A stretch of DNA of 52,105 nt. It comes from Betaproteobacteria bacterium. GTDB taxonomy: Bacteria; Pseudomonadota; Gammaproteobacteria; Burkholderiales; Ferrovaceae. The notes below the pieces were generated by a model. The model was not told the origin of the DNA and made no database searches. It saw only the letters and a program-made list of their open reading frames with translations. Where the stretch lies: assembly GCA_028866015.1 (NCBI GenBank), contig JAGWIW010000012.1, positions 1-52,105 on the forward strand, read 5' to 3'. This document shows, in pieces, positions 36,422 through 45,810 of the stretch (within the stretch, counting starts at the first letter, position 1; every line of letters starts with the position of its first letter). The position numbers and the translations under genes were made by a program.

Positions 36422-37419
36422 AAATGGAACTCGTCTGCCCCGCAGGCAGCCCGGCAGCCCTGGACGCGGCTCTGGAACAGGGGGCCGATGCGGTGTATGT
36501 GGGATTGCGCAACCCCACCAACGCGCGCGCCTTTCCCGGATTGAATTTCACTGCCGACACGCTGGCTTCCGCTGCAACCAAGGCACATGCCCGCGGCAGG
36601 AAGCTCTACCTCGCCATCAACACCTATCCCACCTCCCGCCACATCGATGTATGGAAAGACAGCATCGATACGGCTGCAGCGGCCGGAGTGGATGCCTTCA
36701 TCATCGCCGACATGGCGCTGCTTGATTACGCCGTGCGCCGTCACCCCGCCATCCCCCGCCACCTGTCGGTGCAGGGTTCGGCCACCACCGCCGTGGCACT
36801 GCGCTTTTTTTACGAACGCTTCGGCATCGCGCGCGCTGTCGTGCCACGGGTGCTTTCCATTGCCCAGGTGGAGCACCTGTGCGAACAGGCCCCGGTGGCA
36901 ATCGAAGTGTTCGCCTTCGGCAGCCTGTGCATCATGGTGGAAGGCCGCTGCCAGCTCTCCAGCCATGTCACCGGGCAATCGCCCAATTGCCATGGCGTCT
37001 GTTCACCCGCCGAACATGTCCACTGGACCGAGCTTGCGGGAGAACGGCGCGAAGTGCGCCTGGGCAACGTGCTGGTGGACCGCTTCGAACCCCAGGAGCC
37101 AGCAAGTTACCCCACGCTGTGCAAGGGCCGATACCAGCAGGACGGCCACCCGTTTTACGCGCTGGAGGAACCCACCAGCCTCAATACCCTGGAACTGCTG
37201 CCGCGTCTGGCCCAGGCTGGCGTGGCTGCACTCAAGGTGGAAGGACGCCAGCGCGGCCCGGCCTACGTAACCCAGGTCACCCGGGTCTGGCGGGCAGCGC
37301 TCGACTCCCTTGAAGGGGGGCAACCTTTCCGCATCCTGCCGGAATGGGAAGCACAGCTGTCGCACGTATCGGAGGGGCTGCAAACCACGCTGGGCCCATA
37401 TCACCGCTCCTGGCAATGA
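36418..37419 (+). CDS. ubiU: Ubiquinone biosynthesis protein UbiU (peptidase U32-like, [4Fe-4S])
   Basis: A 333-residue U32-family protein that, as a UbiU-UbiV complex, carries out oxygen-independent ring hydroxylations in ubiquinone synthesis. The four cluster cysteines of E. coli UbiU (C169, C176, C193, C232) correspond to C171 (GSLCIMVEG), C178 (GRCQLS), C195 (GVCSP) and C235 (TLCKG). The opening ELVCPAGSPAALDAALEQGADAVYVG is the family N-terminus. The start at 36418 overlaps the ubiD stop (ATGA), and ubiV starts 4 nt after the ubiU stop. Confidence 0.95.
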   Translation: MKMELVCPAGSPAALDAALEQGADAVYVGLRNPTNARAFPGLNFTADTLASAATKAHARGRKLYLAINTYPTSRHIDVWKDSIDTAAAAGVDAFIIADMALLDYAVRRHPAIPRHLSVQGSATTAVALRFFYERFGIARAVVPRVLSIAQVEHLCEQAPVAIEVFAFGSLCIMVEGRCQLSSHVTGQSPNCHGVCSPAEHVHWTELAGERREVRLGNVLVDRFEPQEPASYPTLCKGRYQQDGHPFYALEEPTSLNTLELLPRLAQAGVAALKVEGRQRGPAYVTQVTRVWRAALDSLEGGQPFRILPEWEAQLSHVSEGLQTTLGPYHRSWQ

Positions 37420-37423
37420 CGTC

Positions 37424-38335
37424 ATGAAACTCTCCCTGGGCCCACTGCAATACTTCTGGAAACGCAAAGACACCCTGGACTTTTACCGGCAGGCTGCAGA
37501 CTGGCCGGTTGACGTCATCTATCTGGGTGAGACGGTGTGCAGCAAGCGGCGGGAACTGCGTCTTGCCGACTGGCTGTCCATCGCAGACGAACTCTCGTCC
37601 ACGGGATGCGAAGTGGTGCTTTCCTCCCTGGTACTGGTGGAGGCCCAGTCCGAACTGTCCGCCCTGCGCCGCCTGGCGGACAACGGACGCTTTGGCATTG
37701 AAGCCAATGACCTGTCCGCCGTCCAGATCTGCCTTGAGCGGCAACTGCCGTTCGTGGGCGGTCCCAGCCTCAACATCTACAACCACGAAACCCTGGCTTT
37801 GCTGCAATCCTGCGGGCTGAAACGCTTTGTGCTGGCCACGGACCAGGGAGAAATCGCCCTGAATGCATTGCGCGAAGCGCAGAAGAATGCCGGCAACGCA
37901 TTTCCCGAGGTGGAAATACTGGCATGGGGCCGTTTGCCGCTGGCCTATTCGGCACGCTGCTTTACGGCGCGGGCCAGCAATCTGGGCAAGGACGACTGCG
38001 ACTTCAAGTGCCTCGAGCATCCGGAAGGTCTTGCCCTCACAACCCGAGAGGGGCAGTCATTCCTTCGCCTCAATGGCATCCAGGTGCAAAGCGATGCCTG
38101 CTGCGACCTGGCTCCGGACCTGGAGAGCCTGCGCGGAAGCGGAGTGGATTACCTGCGCATCAGTCCGCAAGCCCACGACATGGAACGGGTCATCGAACGC
38201 TTCCATGAGGCGCTGCAAAGCGGAAAGCCTCCTGCCCAGGCCGGAGACTGCAACGGCTACTGGCATGGAAAACCCGGCATGGACTGGGTGGATGCCGCCA
38301 GGACGATATCACGCGATCATCAGGAGACGACATGA
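37424..38335 (+). CDS. ubiV: Ubiquinone biosynthesis protein UbiV ([4Fe-4S])
   Basis: A 303-residue partner of UbiU. Cluster cysteines match those of E. coli UbiV (C39, C180, C193, C197): here C39 (GETVCSKRR), C179 (SARCFTA), C192 (KDDCDF) and C196 (FKCLEH). The protein opens MKLSLGPLQYFWKR as in the family. The ATG at 37424 is chosen; a longer frame from 37310 lies inside ubiU. The 3' end overlaps ubiT by 4 nt. Confidence 0.95.
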   Translation: MKLSLGPLQYFWKRKDTLDFYRQAADWPVDVIYLGETVCSKRRELRLADWLSIADELSSTGCEVVLSSLVLVEAQSELSALRRLADNGRFGIEANDLSAVQICLERQLPFVGGPSLNIYNHETLALLQSCGLKRFVLATDQGEIALNALREAQKNAGNAFPEVEILAWGRLPLAYSARCFTARASNLGKDDCDFKCLEHPEGLALTTREGQSFLRLNGIQVQSDACCDLAPDLESLRGSGVDYLRISPQAHDMERVIERFHEALQSGKPPAQAGDCNGYWHGKPGMDWVDAARTISRDHQETT

Positions 38336-38853
38336 GGACCTTTTCCTGGCTTACTCCCGAACGGATGCCGCGACCCATGCTGCGGCTGCTGCCTCCTCCC
38401 CGAAAGCTGTCCTACGGCCTGGCTTTGCTGCCTGCCTCGTGGCCCGGACGCGCCTTCTCCCGCCTGCTGGACCGGTATTTCCTGCAGGCATTGCCTGCAG
38501 GCAGTCTGGATTTTCTTGAGAAGCGGCGTCTGTCCGTGCGCGTGGATGACCTGGGTTTTTCCTGGGCCATCACGGCAGAAGGCGGAAAGCTTCGCACCCT
38601 GCCCCCGGATGTGGAGGCTGAAGCCACCATTCGCGGAAAAATGCTGGACCTGCTGCTGCTCGCAAGCCACCTTGAAGATGCAGACACCTTGTTTTTTCAG
38701 CGTCGCCTGACCATGACCGGCGATACGGCATTGGGGCTGCAGGTCAGAAATCTCCTGGACCAGTGGCCCATGGAACGCTTGTCTCCAGCGCTGCAGATTC
38801 TGCTGAACCGCCTGACAAGACTTGCTCTGGCCGCCAAGGCAGCGCGCCCCTGA
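38332..38853 (+). CDS. ubiT: Ubiquinone biosynthesis accessory factor UbiT (SCP2 lipid-binding)
   Basis: A 173-residue SCP2-domain protein proposed to carry polyprenyl intermediates to UbiU-UbiV, the anaerobic counterpart of UbiJ. The SCP2 region covers about residues 50-140 with FLEKRRLSVRVDDLGF, EAEATIRGKMLDLLLLAS and DADTLFFQRRLTMTGDTALGLQVRN. Length and position directly after ubiV support the assignment. The next gene is 191 nt away, so it is the last of the operon; no terminator hairpin is obvious. Confidence 0.9.
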   Translation: MRTFSWLTPERMPRPMLRLLPPPRKLSYGLALLPASWPGRAFSRLLDRYFLQALPAGSLDFLEKRRLSVRVDDLGFSWAITAEGGKLRTLPPDVEAEATIRGKMLDLLLLASHLEDADTLFFQRRLTMTGDTALGLQVRNLLDQWPMERLSPALQILLNRLTRLALAAKAARP

Positions 38854-39044
38854 GTCCCCCTGGCAGGACGGCAACGTTCCGGGCCTGAGGCCAACGCCCC
38901 TGCCTCTTCGACCCCCCCTCTTTTCCTAACCCGTTTTGTGCATACATAATGTCAGTGTGGCCGCGGTGTACGCAGTCGCACATTGCCGGCATGGTCTCAT
39001 TCTAGAGCTTCATTCAAGACACGAAACGGCACGACAGGAAAACC

Positions 39045-40805
39045 GTGAAACAGTCTTTGTGGGGGCCCCTATCGGCGCTGTACGCAAAAATTCGCGGACA
39101 GCAGGCACCAAGCCAATCCCTCCAGATCAGCGAAGCGCGCTGGAAGCTCGCTCTGGAAGGGTCCAACATGGGCGTTTGGGATTGGCATCTGGACACCGAC
39201 CTGGTCTATCGCTCAGACCAATGGCATGAGATTTTCGGCTATTCCACCGGGGAGGTGGGCGCCACGGCCCAGGATGGCCGCACGCTGATCCATCCGGACG
39301 ACCTGGAACAGGCAATCCAGGACATCAAAGACCATCTCGCCGGAAAAACCCCGATTTTCACCTCGGAATTCCGCATGCGCTGCAAGGATGGCTCCTGGAA
39401 ATGGACGTTGAGCCGGGGCATGATCGTCAGCACCGACACCCGTGGGCGCCCCTTGCGCCTGATCGGAACCCACACCGACATCAGCGAGCAAAAGCGCTCG
39501 GAAGCGGAAATGCTGCGCCTTGCCCACTACGATCCCATTACCGATCTGCCCAACCGGATCCTGTTTCTGGATCGCTTTGAACAGGAAATCAGGAAGGCAC
39601 AGCGACACCGTCGGTCACTGGCGCTGATGTTCATCGACCTCGACCGCTTCAAGGAAATCAACGACACCCTGGGCCACGACACGGGCGACCGTCTGCTGCA
39701 GGAAAGCGGACTGCGACTGCTGGAATGCGTACGCGCCACCGATACCGTGGCGCGTCTGGGCGGGGATGAATTCACGATCCTGCTCACCAATCTGGAAGAC
39801 ATGGGTCACGTGGACCGGGTCGCACAGACCATCATCGACACGATCGCCCAGCCTTTCCAGTTTGGCGATGAAATGGTTTACATCACGGCCAGCATCGGCA
39901 TCACCCTCTACCCCCATGATGCAACCGGCATGGAAATACTGGTCAAGAATGCCGACCAGGCCATGTACGCCGCCAAAAACAATGGGCGCAACGGGTACCA
40001 CTATTTCACTCCATCCATGCAAGCCGCTGCATTCCTGCGCATGAGGACCGCCAACGATTTGCGCAAGGCCGTCCAGCTGGGCCAGATCCAGGTCCATTAC
40101 CAACCCATCGTGGAACTGGCCACCGGCCGGGTCTCCAAAGCGGAAGCCCTGGTGCGTTGGGCCCATCCGGAGCGGGGACTGGTCTACCCCGGCGAGTTCA
40201 TCGCCGTGGCAGAAGACACGGGACTGATCACCACCATCGGCGACGAAGTGTTTGCCCAGGCGGCCCGCCAGACAGCCCTCTGGCGCCAGGCTTTCCCGGG
40301 TTTCCAGATGACCGTGAACAAGTCACCGGCGCAGTTTCGCAACAACGAGCGGGAACAGAGCCACTGGCTTGAGCTGCTGGACGCCCTGGGGCTGCCCGGA
40401 GAAAGCATCGTGGTTGAGATCACGGAAGGACTGCTTCTGGATGCCCATGCCCAGACCATCCGGAAACTGGAGAGTTTTCACGACGTCGGCATGCGGATTG
40501 CGATCGATGACTTCGGTACCGGATACTCGTCCCTGGCCTATCTCAAAAAATTTGAAATCGATTACCTGAAAATCGACCAGTCCTTCACGGCCAACCTTCA
40601 TCCGGAATCGGACAATCTGGCCATCTGCGAAGCCGTTGTGGTGATGGCGCACAAGCTGGGCATCCAGGTGATTGCAGAAGGCGTGGAAACAGAGGCGCAA
40701 CGGGATCTGCTGCTCAAGGCAGGTTGCGACTATGCCCAGGGATTCCTGTTTTCGCACCCGCTGCCGGCATCCGAATTTGAAGGCCGGTTTTTTCCCACCC
40801 GCTAG
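39045..40805 (+). CDS. PAS-GGDEF-EAL protein (cyclic di-GMP turnover)
   Basis: A 586-residue regulator with a PAS/PAC sensor at about 30-155 (WDWHLDTDLVYRSDQWHEIFGYS ... IGTHTDISEQKRSE), a GGDEF domain with intact GGDEF at 239-243, and an EAL domain with EAL at 367-369, DDFGTGYSSL and EGVETEAQ present. Both catalytic sites look competent, so it may make or break cyclic di-GMP depending on the signal; which activity dominates cannot be told. There is no transmembrane helix. The start is a GTG with AGGA 6 nt upstream. It stands alone and its TAG interlocks with the next gene's stop. Confidence 0.93.
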   Translation: MKQSLWGPLSALYAKIRGQQAPSQSLQISEARWKLALEGSNMGVWDWHLDTDLVYRSDQWHEIFGYSTGEVGATAQDGRTLIHPDDLEQAIQDIKDHLAGKTPIFTSEFRMRCKDGSWKWTLSRGMIVSTDTRGRPLRLIGTHTDISEQKRSEAEMLRLAHYDPITDLPNRILFLDRFEQEIRKAQRHRRSLALMFIDLDRFKEINDTLGHDTGDRLLQESGLRLLECVRATDTVARLGGDEFTILLTNLEDMGHVDRVAQTIIDTIAQPFQFGDEMVYITASIGITLYPHDATGMEILVKNADQAMYAAKNNGRNGYHYFTPSMQAAAFLRMRTANDLRKAVQLGQIQVHYQPIVELATGRVSKAEALVRWAHPERGLVYPGEFIAVAEDTGLITTIGDEVFAQAARQTALWRQAFPGFQMTVNKSPAQFRNNEREQSHWLELLDALGLPGESIVVEITEGLLLDAHAQTIRKLESFHDVGMRIAIDDFGTGYSSLAYLKKFEIDYLKIDQSFTANLHPESDNLAICEAVVVMAHKLGIQVIAEGVETEAQRDLLLKAGCDYAQGFLFSHPLPASEFEGRFFPTR

Positions 40806-41413
40806 TTGCCGTTGTACTTGCGGATGGCTTCCCGAATGCCCTGCACCTGTGACGTGATTTTGGCTTTGGGCGACTCAGGTGCGGGCGCCTTCGACACAGG
40901 AGCCGGTACAGCAGCCGGCGCTGCCGCGGGGGCCGCAGGAGCAGCAGCAGCGGCAGGGTGAAGCGGGCCGGCGGGAACGGGTTCCAGCATTTTCTCGATG
41001 GTCGGCGCCATTTTCAGGCGCGTCTGCACCTGAGCCATGGCGTGAATCATCAGGGCATCGCGTTGTTCGCGCCTTTTGCTTTTTTCCTCGTCAATTGCCT
41101 GCGTCTGCCGGATGGCCATCTGGGTTTTTGCAAACAGGTCGTTGGCTGCCGTGAGGCGATGGGTCAGGTCGGTGACGAGCGCGGATTGGGCTGCCAGCTT
41201 TTCCTGCCAGCCGTGAACCAGGAACAGGGCCGCCGCTCCCAGAGCCAGGCCCAAAATCCCAAATGTCAGCCCCAGCCAGGCCGGGAGATTGCCTCCTTTC
41301 CTTCGGCCTGCACGTTCCTCCTTACCCTTGCGTCCGCGCGCCCGCCCTTCTCCTTCGGCCTCGGCTTCCCCGTCCGGCCGTTCATCCGGCCGGTCTTCGC
41401 TGTCTTGCTTCAT
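40802..41413 (-). CDS. Hypothetical single-pass membrane protein with coiled coil and Ala/Pro-rich linker
   Basis: I do not recognise a named family. The 203-residue protein starts with about 50 strongly charged residues (Glu/Arg/Lys/Gly), then one helix (LPAWLGLTFGILGLALGAAALFLV, about 54-77), a helical region of heptad-like, Gln/Lys-rich sequence (about 80-145), an Ala/Pro-rich linker (PAAAAAPAAPAAAPAAVPAPV) and a short basic end. Topology is probably N-terminus in the cytoplasm. AGGAGG lies 6 nt before the ATG at 41413. A minus-strand TATAAA is in the 101-nt divergent spacer with the protease gene. It could be a scaffold for a division or secretion complex; that is speculation. Confidence 0.7.
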   Translation of the reverse strand: MKQDSEDRPDERPDGEAEAEGEGRARGRKGKEERAGRRKGGNLPAWLGLTFGILGLALGAAALFLVHGWQEKLAAQSALVTDLTHRLTAANDLFAKTQMAIRQTQAIDEEKSKRREQRDALMIHAMAQVQTRLKMAPTIEKMLEPVPAGPLHPAAAAAPAAPAAAPAAVPAPVSKAPAPESPKAKITSQVQGIREAIRKYNGN

Positions 41414-41474
41414 GCCAGGTTCCTCCTGAAGGGACTCTGTCTTTATACTGACCCTTAAAGGAAGATATCGGCCT

Positions 41475-41498
41475 GCCCGGCAAAATATTGAGCCGGGC
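41475..41498 (+). other. Leader hairpin upstream of the site-2 protease gene
   Basis: GCCCGGC (41475-41481) and GCCGGGC (41492-41498) pair perfectly around a 10-nt AT-rich loop, 16 nt before the ATG and immediately upstream of the ribosome site AAGGGGA. It may affect translation; the T-run of a terminator is absent. Confidence 0.4.
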
Positions 41499-41514
41499 TT
41501 CCAAGGGGATTTCA

Positions 41515-42630
41515 ATGGCACAGCAGCGCATTCCGCTCGGCAGGATTCTGGGGATACCCATCGGCCTCGATTTTTCCTGGTTTCTGATATTCACCCTGCT
41601 GACCTGGATGCTGGCAGGCAGCTACTACCCGGCCGCGTTTCCCGATTGGCCCCATGGCCTTTACTGGCTCATGGGCGCCATCACGGCGCTTGCATTCTTC
41701 GCCAGCGTGCTGCTGCACGAACTGGGGCACTCGGTCATGGCCATGCGTTACCGGGTGCGCGTACGCCGCATCACCCTCCACATTTTCGGCGGCATTGCCG
41801 AAATCGCGGACGAATCGCCCACTCCCAAGGCAGAATTCCTGATCGCACTGGCCGGTCCCCTGGTCAGTCTGGCGCTTGCCCTGGTGTCATACCTTCTGCA
41901 GCACTGGACTGCCCACATCGAACCCCTGGCCGGACTGTTCAAATACCTGGGCTACATCAACCTGACCCTCGCCCTGTTCAATCTGCTGCCCGGCTATCCG
42001 CTCGACGGCGGCCGCCTCTTTCGCGCCGTACTCTGGGCTATGACCGGCAATTTGCGGGGGGCGACCCGCATTGCTGCCACTACGGGCCGTGGCTTTGCCT
42101 TCCTGCTGATCCTGATCGGGGCCTGGCAGAGCCTGTCCGGAAATCTGGGTGGGGGACTGTGGATTGTCTTCATCGGCTGGTTTCTGGACAATGCCGCCAA
42201 GTCTCAGTTGCAGGAAGTGGCTTTTCGCGACCTCCTGTCAGGGCATCCCGTGGTGCAGGTCATGAACCCGTCCTGTCCCACGGTTTCCGCGACCCTTTCG
42301 CTGCAGCAACTGGTGGATGACTACATCCTCACGGGGCACCAGCGCTGCTTTCTTGTCCACGAAAGCGACCGCGTCACCGGACTCGTCACCCCGCAGCGCA
42401 TCCGCGCCGTGCCGCGCTCCGAATGGAGCCGACAGACAGCGGGCCAGGTCATGCTGCCCCTGGCGCAAGCCCAGTCCACCACGCCGAACGAATCACTGTG
42501 GCAAGCCCTGCAGCGCATGGACCGGGATGGGGTCAACCAGCTGCCCGTGGTGCGGCAAGGCCAGGTCATCGGCATGCTGAGCCGGGAAGATGTCATTTCC
42601 TATTTGCGCACCCTGGCTGACTGGAGCTAG
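41515..42630 (+). CDS. Site-2 protease family zinc metalloprotease with CBS pair
   Basis: A 371-residue intramembrane protease. The first zinc motif is H68-E69-LG-H72 in LLHELGHS, the second is LPGYPLDGGRLF. Six hydrophobic segments surround them. From about residue 245 two CBS domains follow (VMNPSCPTVSATLSLQQLVDDYI and VMLPLAQAQSTTPNESL), which often bind adenine nucleotides and gate these rhomboid-like S2P enzymes. The substrate is unknown. The ATG at 41515 has AAGGGGA upstream; a further start at 41488 lies in the leader hairpin. Confidence 0.88.
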   Translation: MAQQRIPLGRILGIPIGLDFSWFLIFTLLTWMLAGSYYPAAFPDWPHGLYWLMGAITALAFFASVLLHELGHSVMAMRYRVRVRRITLHIFGGIAEIADESPTPKAEFLIALAGPLVSLALALVSYLLQHWTAHIEPLAGLFKYLGYINLTLALFNLLPGYPLDGGRLFRAVLWAMTGNLRGATRIAATTGRGFAFLLILIGAWQSLSGNLGGGLWIVFIGWFLDNAAKSQLQEVAFRDLLSGHPVVQVMNPSCPTVSATLSLQQLVDDYILTGHQRCFLVHESDRVTGLVTPQRIRAVPRSEWSRQTAGQVMLPLAQAQSTTPNESLWQALQRMDRDGVNQLPVVRQGQVIGMLSREDVISYLRTLADWS

Positions 42631-42662
42631 GGCCCGGGTGACTGCTGCGGGCACCTGACCTG

Positions 42663-43559
42663 TCACCCTTCCATCAGGCGCAACCCGTGCCGACTGGCTT
42701 CCACACTGTCGCGTCCAGCCGCAATGGCCTCCTGGGCACGGTGAAAGTCGAACAGGCCGAAATGAGCCAGCCGGGGTGAAATGGTGACGTCGGGAGGATC
42801 TCCCGCCATGCGGCTGCGGGTGATGCGCACCTGCATGATGTTGATGCTGGACGACATGACCTCCAGCACGGAAGGTGCGCGCGACTGCACCTGTTCCCCA
42901 TTCTTTCGTAATATTCCCAGCCGGTCCTGTACCCACCCCAGCCAGCCACCACCTCCCTGGGGTGGCTCCTCTGGTTCGAATTCGCGCAGGCGATGGCCGA
43001 CGATGTCTGAACTGAGATCCACGGCAATAACGAAATCCGCTCCCATGGCGCGCGCCAAGGAAACCGGAACAGGATTGACGAGACCGCCGTCCACCAGAAA
43101 CACCCCGTCGCGCTGGACAGGAGTGAACAGCAGGGGCAGTGCAATGGATGCCCGTACCGCGTCCACGGTGGACCCTTCGCGCAGCCACACTTCGGCCCCC
43201 GTCTGCAGTGACGTGGCCACAGCCGCGAACGGGATATTCAGGTCCTCGATGGGATGGTCCACGAAAGTGGTCCGGAAGAAATCCATCAGGCGATCACCCT
43301 TGAGCATGCCCCCGTTAAGCGACACATCCATGAATGAAAAAACATCACGCAGGCTCATCTCGAGCAGCCATTGCTCGAAGCGGTCGAGCTCGCCTGCGGC
43401 ATAGGCGGCGCCCACCATGGCGCCCACCGAAGTGCCGCACACCAGATCGGGGCGAATGCCGGCTTCCTCCAACGCGCGGATCACACCCACATGGGCCCAG
43501 CCGCGTGCGGAGCCCCCTCCCAGAGCCAGGCCGATGCGGGGAATTTGCTTGCTCGTCAT
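42663..43559 (-). CDS. Patatin-like phospholipase family protein (RssA-like)
   Basis: A 298-residue patatin-fold esterase. The oxyanion loop is GLALGGGSARGWAHVGV, the nucleophile elbow is GTSVGAMVG and the catalytic aspartate is in VDGGLVNPVPV. The proposed activity is acyl hydrolysis of lipids; natural substrates of the RssA group are unknown. No signal peptide or membrane helix is visible. The start overlaps the end of the flavin-protein gene by 4 nt, so the two are translated together. Confidence 0.85.
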   Translation of the reverse strand: MTSKQIPRIGLALGGGSARGWAHVGVIRALEEAGIRPDLVCGTSVGAMVGAAYAAGELDRFEQWLLEMSLRDVFSFMDVSLNGGMLKGDRLMDFFRTTFVDHPIEDLNIPFAAVATSLQTGAEVWLREGSTVDAVRASIALPLLFTPVQRDGVFLVDGGLVNPVPVSLARAMGADFVIAVDLSSDIVGHRLREFEPEEPPQGGGGWLGWVQDRLGILRKNGEQVQSRAPSVLEVMSSSINIMQVRITRSRMAGDPPDVTISPRLAHFGLFDFHRAQEAIAAGRDSVEASRHGLRLMEG

Positions 43560-44107
43560 GCGTTCTTTTCTGTCACAAACGTGGGGATTCCGTCAATGCT
43601 GAAACGGTTCTTCTCCTGCCAGTAGCGGCGCAAGCCGTCTTCGCCCTTGCGCGAAGCCCACTCGTTGAGGAATTCCCGTTCGCCCTGATAAGCATAATAC
43701 GGCACCCCGGTGCCGCAGGAGGTCTGAACCAGCTCCACGGTCATGTCGAACAGCTGGCGCGCGCCCGGCATGGGAGGAAACCATTCGGTAAGCGCCCCCC
43801 ATTCCGGGTCGCTGCGGTGAACTGCCTTGGCCGAACCATAGAGCCGCAGGATCATGGGGTCGCCTTCAAAGGCGCAGAACATGATCGTCATGCGAGAATC
43901 CTGCTGCACATGGGCAGCCGATTCGTTGCCGCTGCCCGTGACGTTGAGCCACAGCACGCGGTTGTCGCCCAGAATGCGGAAGGTGTCCATGCCTTTGGGG
44001 GAAATGTTGATGCGGCTCTCCGCCGTACCCGTGCCCACGAAAAACAGTTTCTGTTTCCCGATAAACGCGCGGTGCCGCTCGGACAAGCCCTCGAAACGCT
44101 GCCCCAT
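43556..44107 (-). CDS. Pyridoxamine 5'-phosphate oxidase-like FMN-binding split-barrel protein
   Basis: A 183-residue split-barrel flavoprotein. The opening LSERHRAFIGKQKLFFVGTG and SPKGMDTFRIL and the strand WLNVTGSGNESAAHV match the general family. It is not PdxH, whose conserved tail is missing. Such proteins are often oxidoreductases on heme or stress-related small molecules, but the substrate is unknown. It is followed by patatin in an overlapping pair and preceded by leuA 5 nt away. Confidence 0.75.
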   Translation of the reverse strand: MGQRFEGLSERHRAFIGKQKLFFVGTGTAESRINISPKGMDTFRILGDNRVLWLNVTGSGNESAAHVQQDSRMTIMFCAFEGDPMILRLYGSAKAVHRSDPEWGALTEWFPPMPGARQLFDMTVELVQTSCGTGVPYYAYQGEREFLNEWASRKGEDGLRRYWQEKNRFSIDGIPTFVTEKNA

Positions 44108-44112
44108 GCCGT

Positions 44113-45810
44113 TCAGGCCTCCCGCACTTTCGCTTCGGAAAAGGCTGAGAGGCCCAGGCGGTTGACGCCGCTCACCAGCGCCCTTACCGATGCGGTGACG
44201 ATGTTGGGGTCAAGGCCGACGCCATGGCATTCCATGCCGCTGCCCTGCCGCGTGACTTCCATGATGGCGCACGCCTGGGCATTACCCCCTTCCTGGCTGC
44301 GGCCCAGCGAACGTTCTTCATAACTGCGCACCTGAACGTCAACACCCAGCGTACGCAGGGCATGGACTGCGGCGTCGATGGGGCCGTTGCCTTCCCCGGA
44401 CAGCAAATGGATCACACCACCCGACTCCACGGTAAGACGGATGCCCTGCGCATTCCCGTGCTCGAACAGGTGATGTTCCACGTAACGCACGGGCTCGACC
44501 TTTTCCAGATACTCGCGGGAAAACAGGGCCCAGATTTCCGAAGCGCTCATTTCTCCGCCATGGGCATCGGTATGGCGCTGCACTGCCGAGGAAAACTCCA
44601 CCTGCAAGCGCCGCGGCAGGACCACGCCGTACTCCGTTTCCAGCAAGTAGGCGATCCCGCCCTTGCCGGACTGGCTGTTGACGCGAATCACCGAATCGTA
44701 GCTGCGCCCCACGTCGGCCGGATCGATGGGCAGATACGGAACGTTCCAGGCGGCGTCCGGTTTCTGCACGGCAAATCCCTTCTGGATGGCATCCGGGTGG
44801 GACCCTGAAAACGCCGTGAACACGAGGTCGCCCACATAGGGATGACGCGGATGAATCGGCAACTGGGTGCAATATTCCGCCGTGCGGGCCACGGCATTGA
44901 TGTCGGAAAAATCAAGCCCGGGCGAGACGCCCTGGGTGTAGAGATTAAGCGCCAGGGTCACTACGTCCACATTGCCCGTGCGCTCCCCGTTTCCGAACAG
45001 GCACCCTTCCACCCGGTCCGCCCCGGCCATCACGGCCAGTTCCGCCGCGGCCACGGCCGTACCCCGGTCGTTATGAGGGTGCACGCTCAGAATGACGCTG
45101 TCGCGACGGGCCAGATGACGATGCATCCATTCCACCTGGTCGGCAAACACGTTGGGGGTGGCCACTTCCACAGTGGCCGGCAGATTGAGGATGACAGGGC
45201 GATCAGGCGCCGCGCCCCAGGCCTCGGTGACGGCATCGCAGATTTCCAGGGAAAAATCGAGCTCAGTGGCTGAAAATGTTTCCGGGCTGTATTCCAACAC
45301 CCATTCTGTCTGCGGCTGTTCCTCGGCCAGCGTCCGGATCAGGCGCACGCTCGACACGGCCATCTCCACCACTTCGGCCCGACTCATGCCGAACACGATG
45401 TCCCGGAAAGGCCGGGACGTGGCGTTGTACACGTGGACGATGGCCCGGCGCGCGCCACGCAGTGATTCCATGGTGCGGCGGATGAGGTGCTCGCGGGCCT
45501 GGGTCAGGGCTTCGATGGTGACGTCCTGGGGCACGTGGTTGCCTTCGATCAGCAGGCGCACAAAGTCGAAATCGGTTTGCGAAGCGGAGGGAAACGCCAC
45601 TTCGATTTCCTTGAATCCCACCGCGCACAGGGTGCGGAACAGGCGCAGCTTGCGCTCCGCGTTCATGGGCTCGAACAGCGCCTGGTTGCCGTCGCGCAGG
45701 TCTGTGCTCATCCAGATGGGCGGACGGGTAATGGTACGGCTGGGCCACTGGCGGTCCGGCAGGTTGACGGCCGGAAACGGGCTGTATTTGCGCAAAGGGT
45801 CTTTCAGCAT
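44113..45810 (-). CDS. leuA: 2-Isopropylmalate synthase, long (type 2, LeuA2-like) form
   Basis: A 565-residue enzyme that condenses 2-ketoisovalerate with acetyl-CoA in leucine synthesis. The HMGL-like barrel shows [13 protein letters not shown] with the metal aspartate, [13 protein letters not shown] (the His-x-His metal site) and [14 protein letters not shown]. The C-terminal part, GVSVGSG-type linker then [22 protein letters not shown], is the leucine allosteric domain. The proline-rich opening ([17 protein letters not shown]) is characteristic of the long class also found in actinobacteria. The ATG at 45810 has GGAG upstream and is preferred over 45852. Confidence 0.93.
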   Translation of the reverse strand: MLKDPLRKYSPFPAVNLPDRQWPSRTITRPPIWMSTDLRDGNQALFEPMNAERKLRLFRTLCAVGFKEIEVAFPSASQTDFDFVRLLIEGNHVPQDVTIEALTQAREHLIRRTMESLRGARRAIVHVYNATSRPFRDIVFGMSRAEVVEMAVSSVRLIRTLAEEQPQTEWVLEYSPETFSATELDFSLEICDAVTEAWGAAPDRPVILNLPATVEVATPNVFADQVEWMHRHLARRDSVILSVHPHNDRGTAVAAAELAVMAGADRVEGCLFGNGERTGNVDVVTLALNLYTQGVSPGLDFSDINAVARTAEYCTQLPIHPRHPYVGDLVFTAFSGSHPDAIQKGFAVQKPDAAWNVPYLPIDPADVGRSYDSVIRVNSQSGKGGIAYLLETEYGVVLPRRLQVEFSSAVQRHTDAHGGEMSASEIWALFSREYLEKVEPVRYVEHHLFEHGNAQGIRLTVESGGVIHLLSGEGNGPIDAAVHALRTLGVDVQVRSYEERSLGRSQEGGNAQACAIMEVTRQGSGMECHGVGLDPNIVTASVRALVSGVNRLGLSAFSEAKVREA

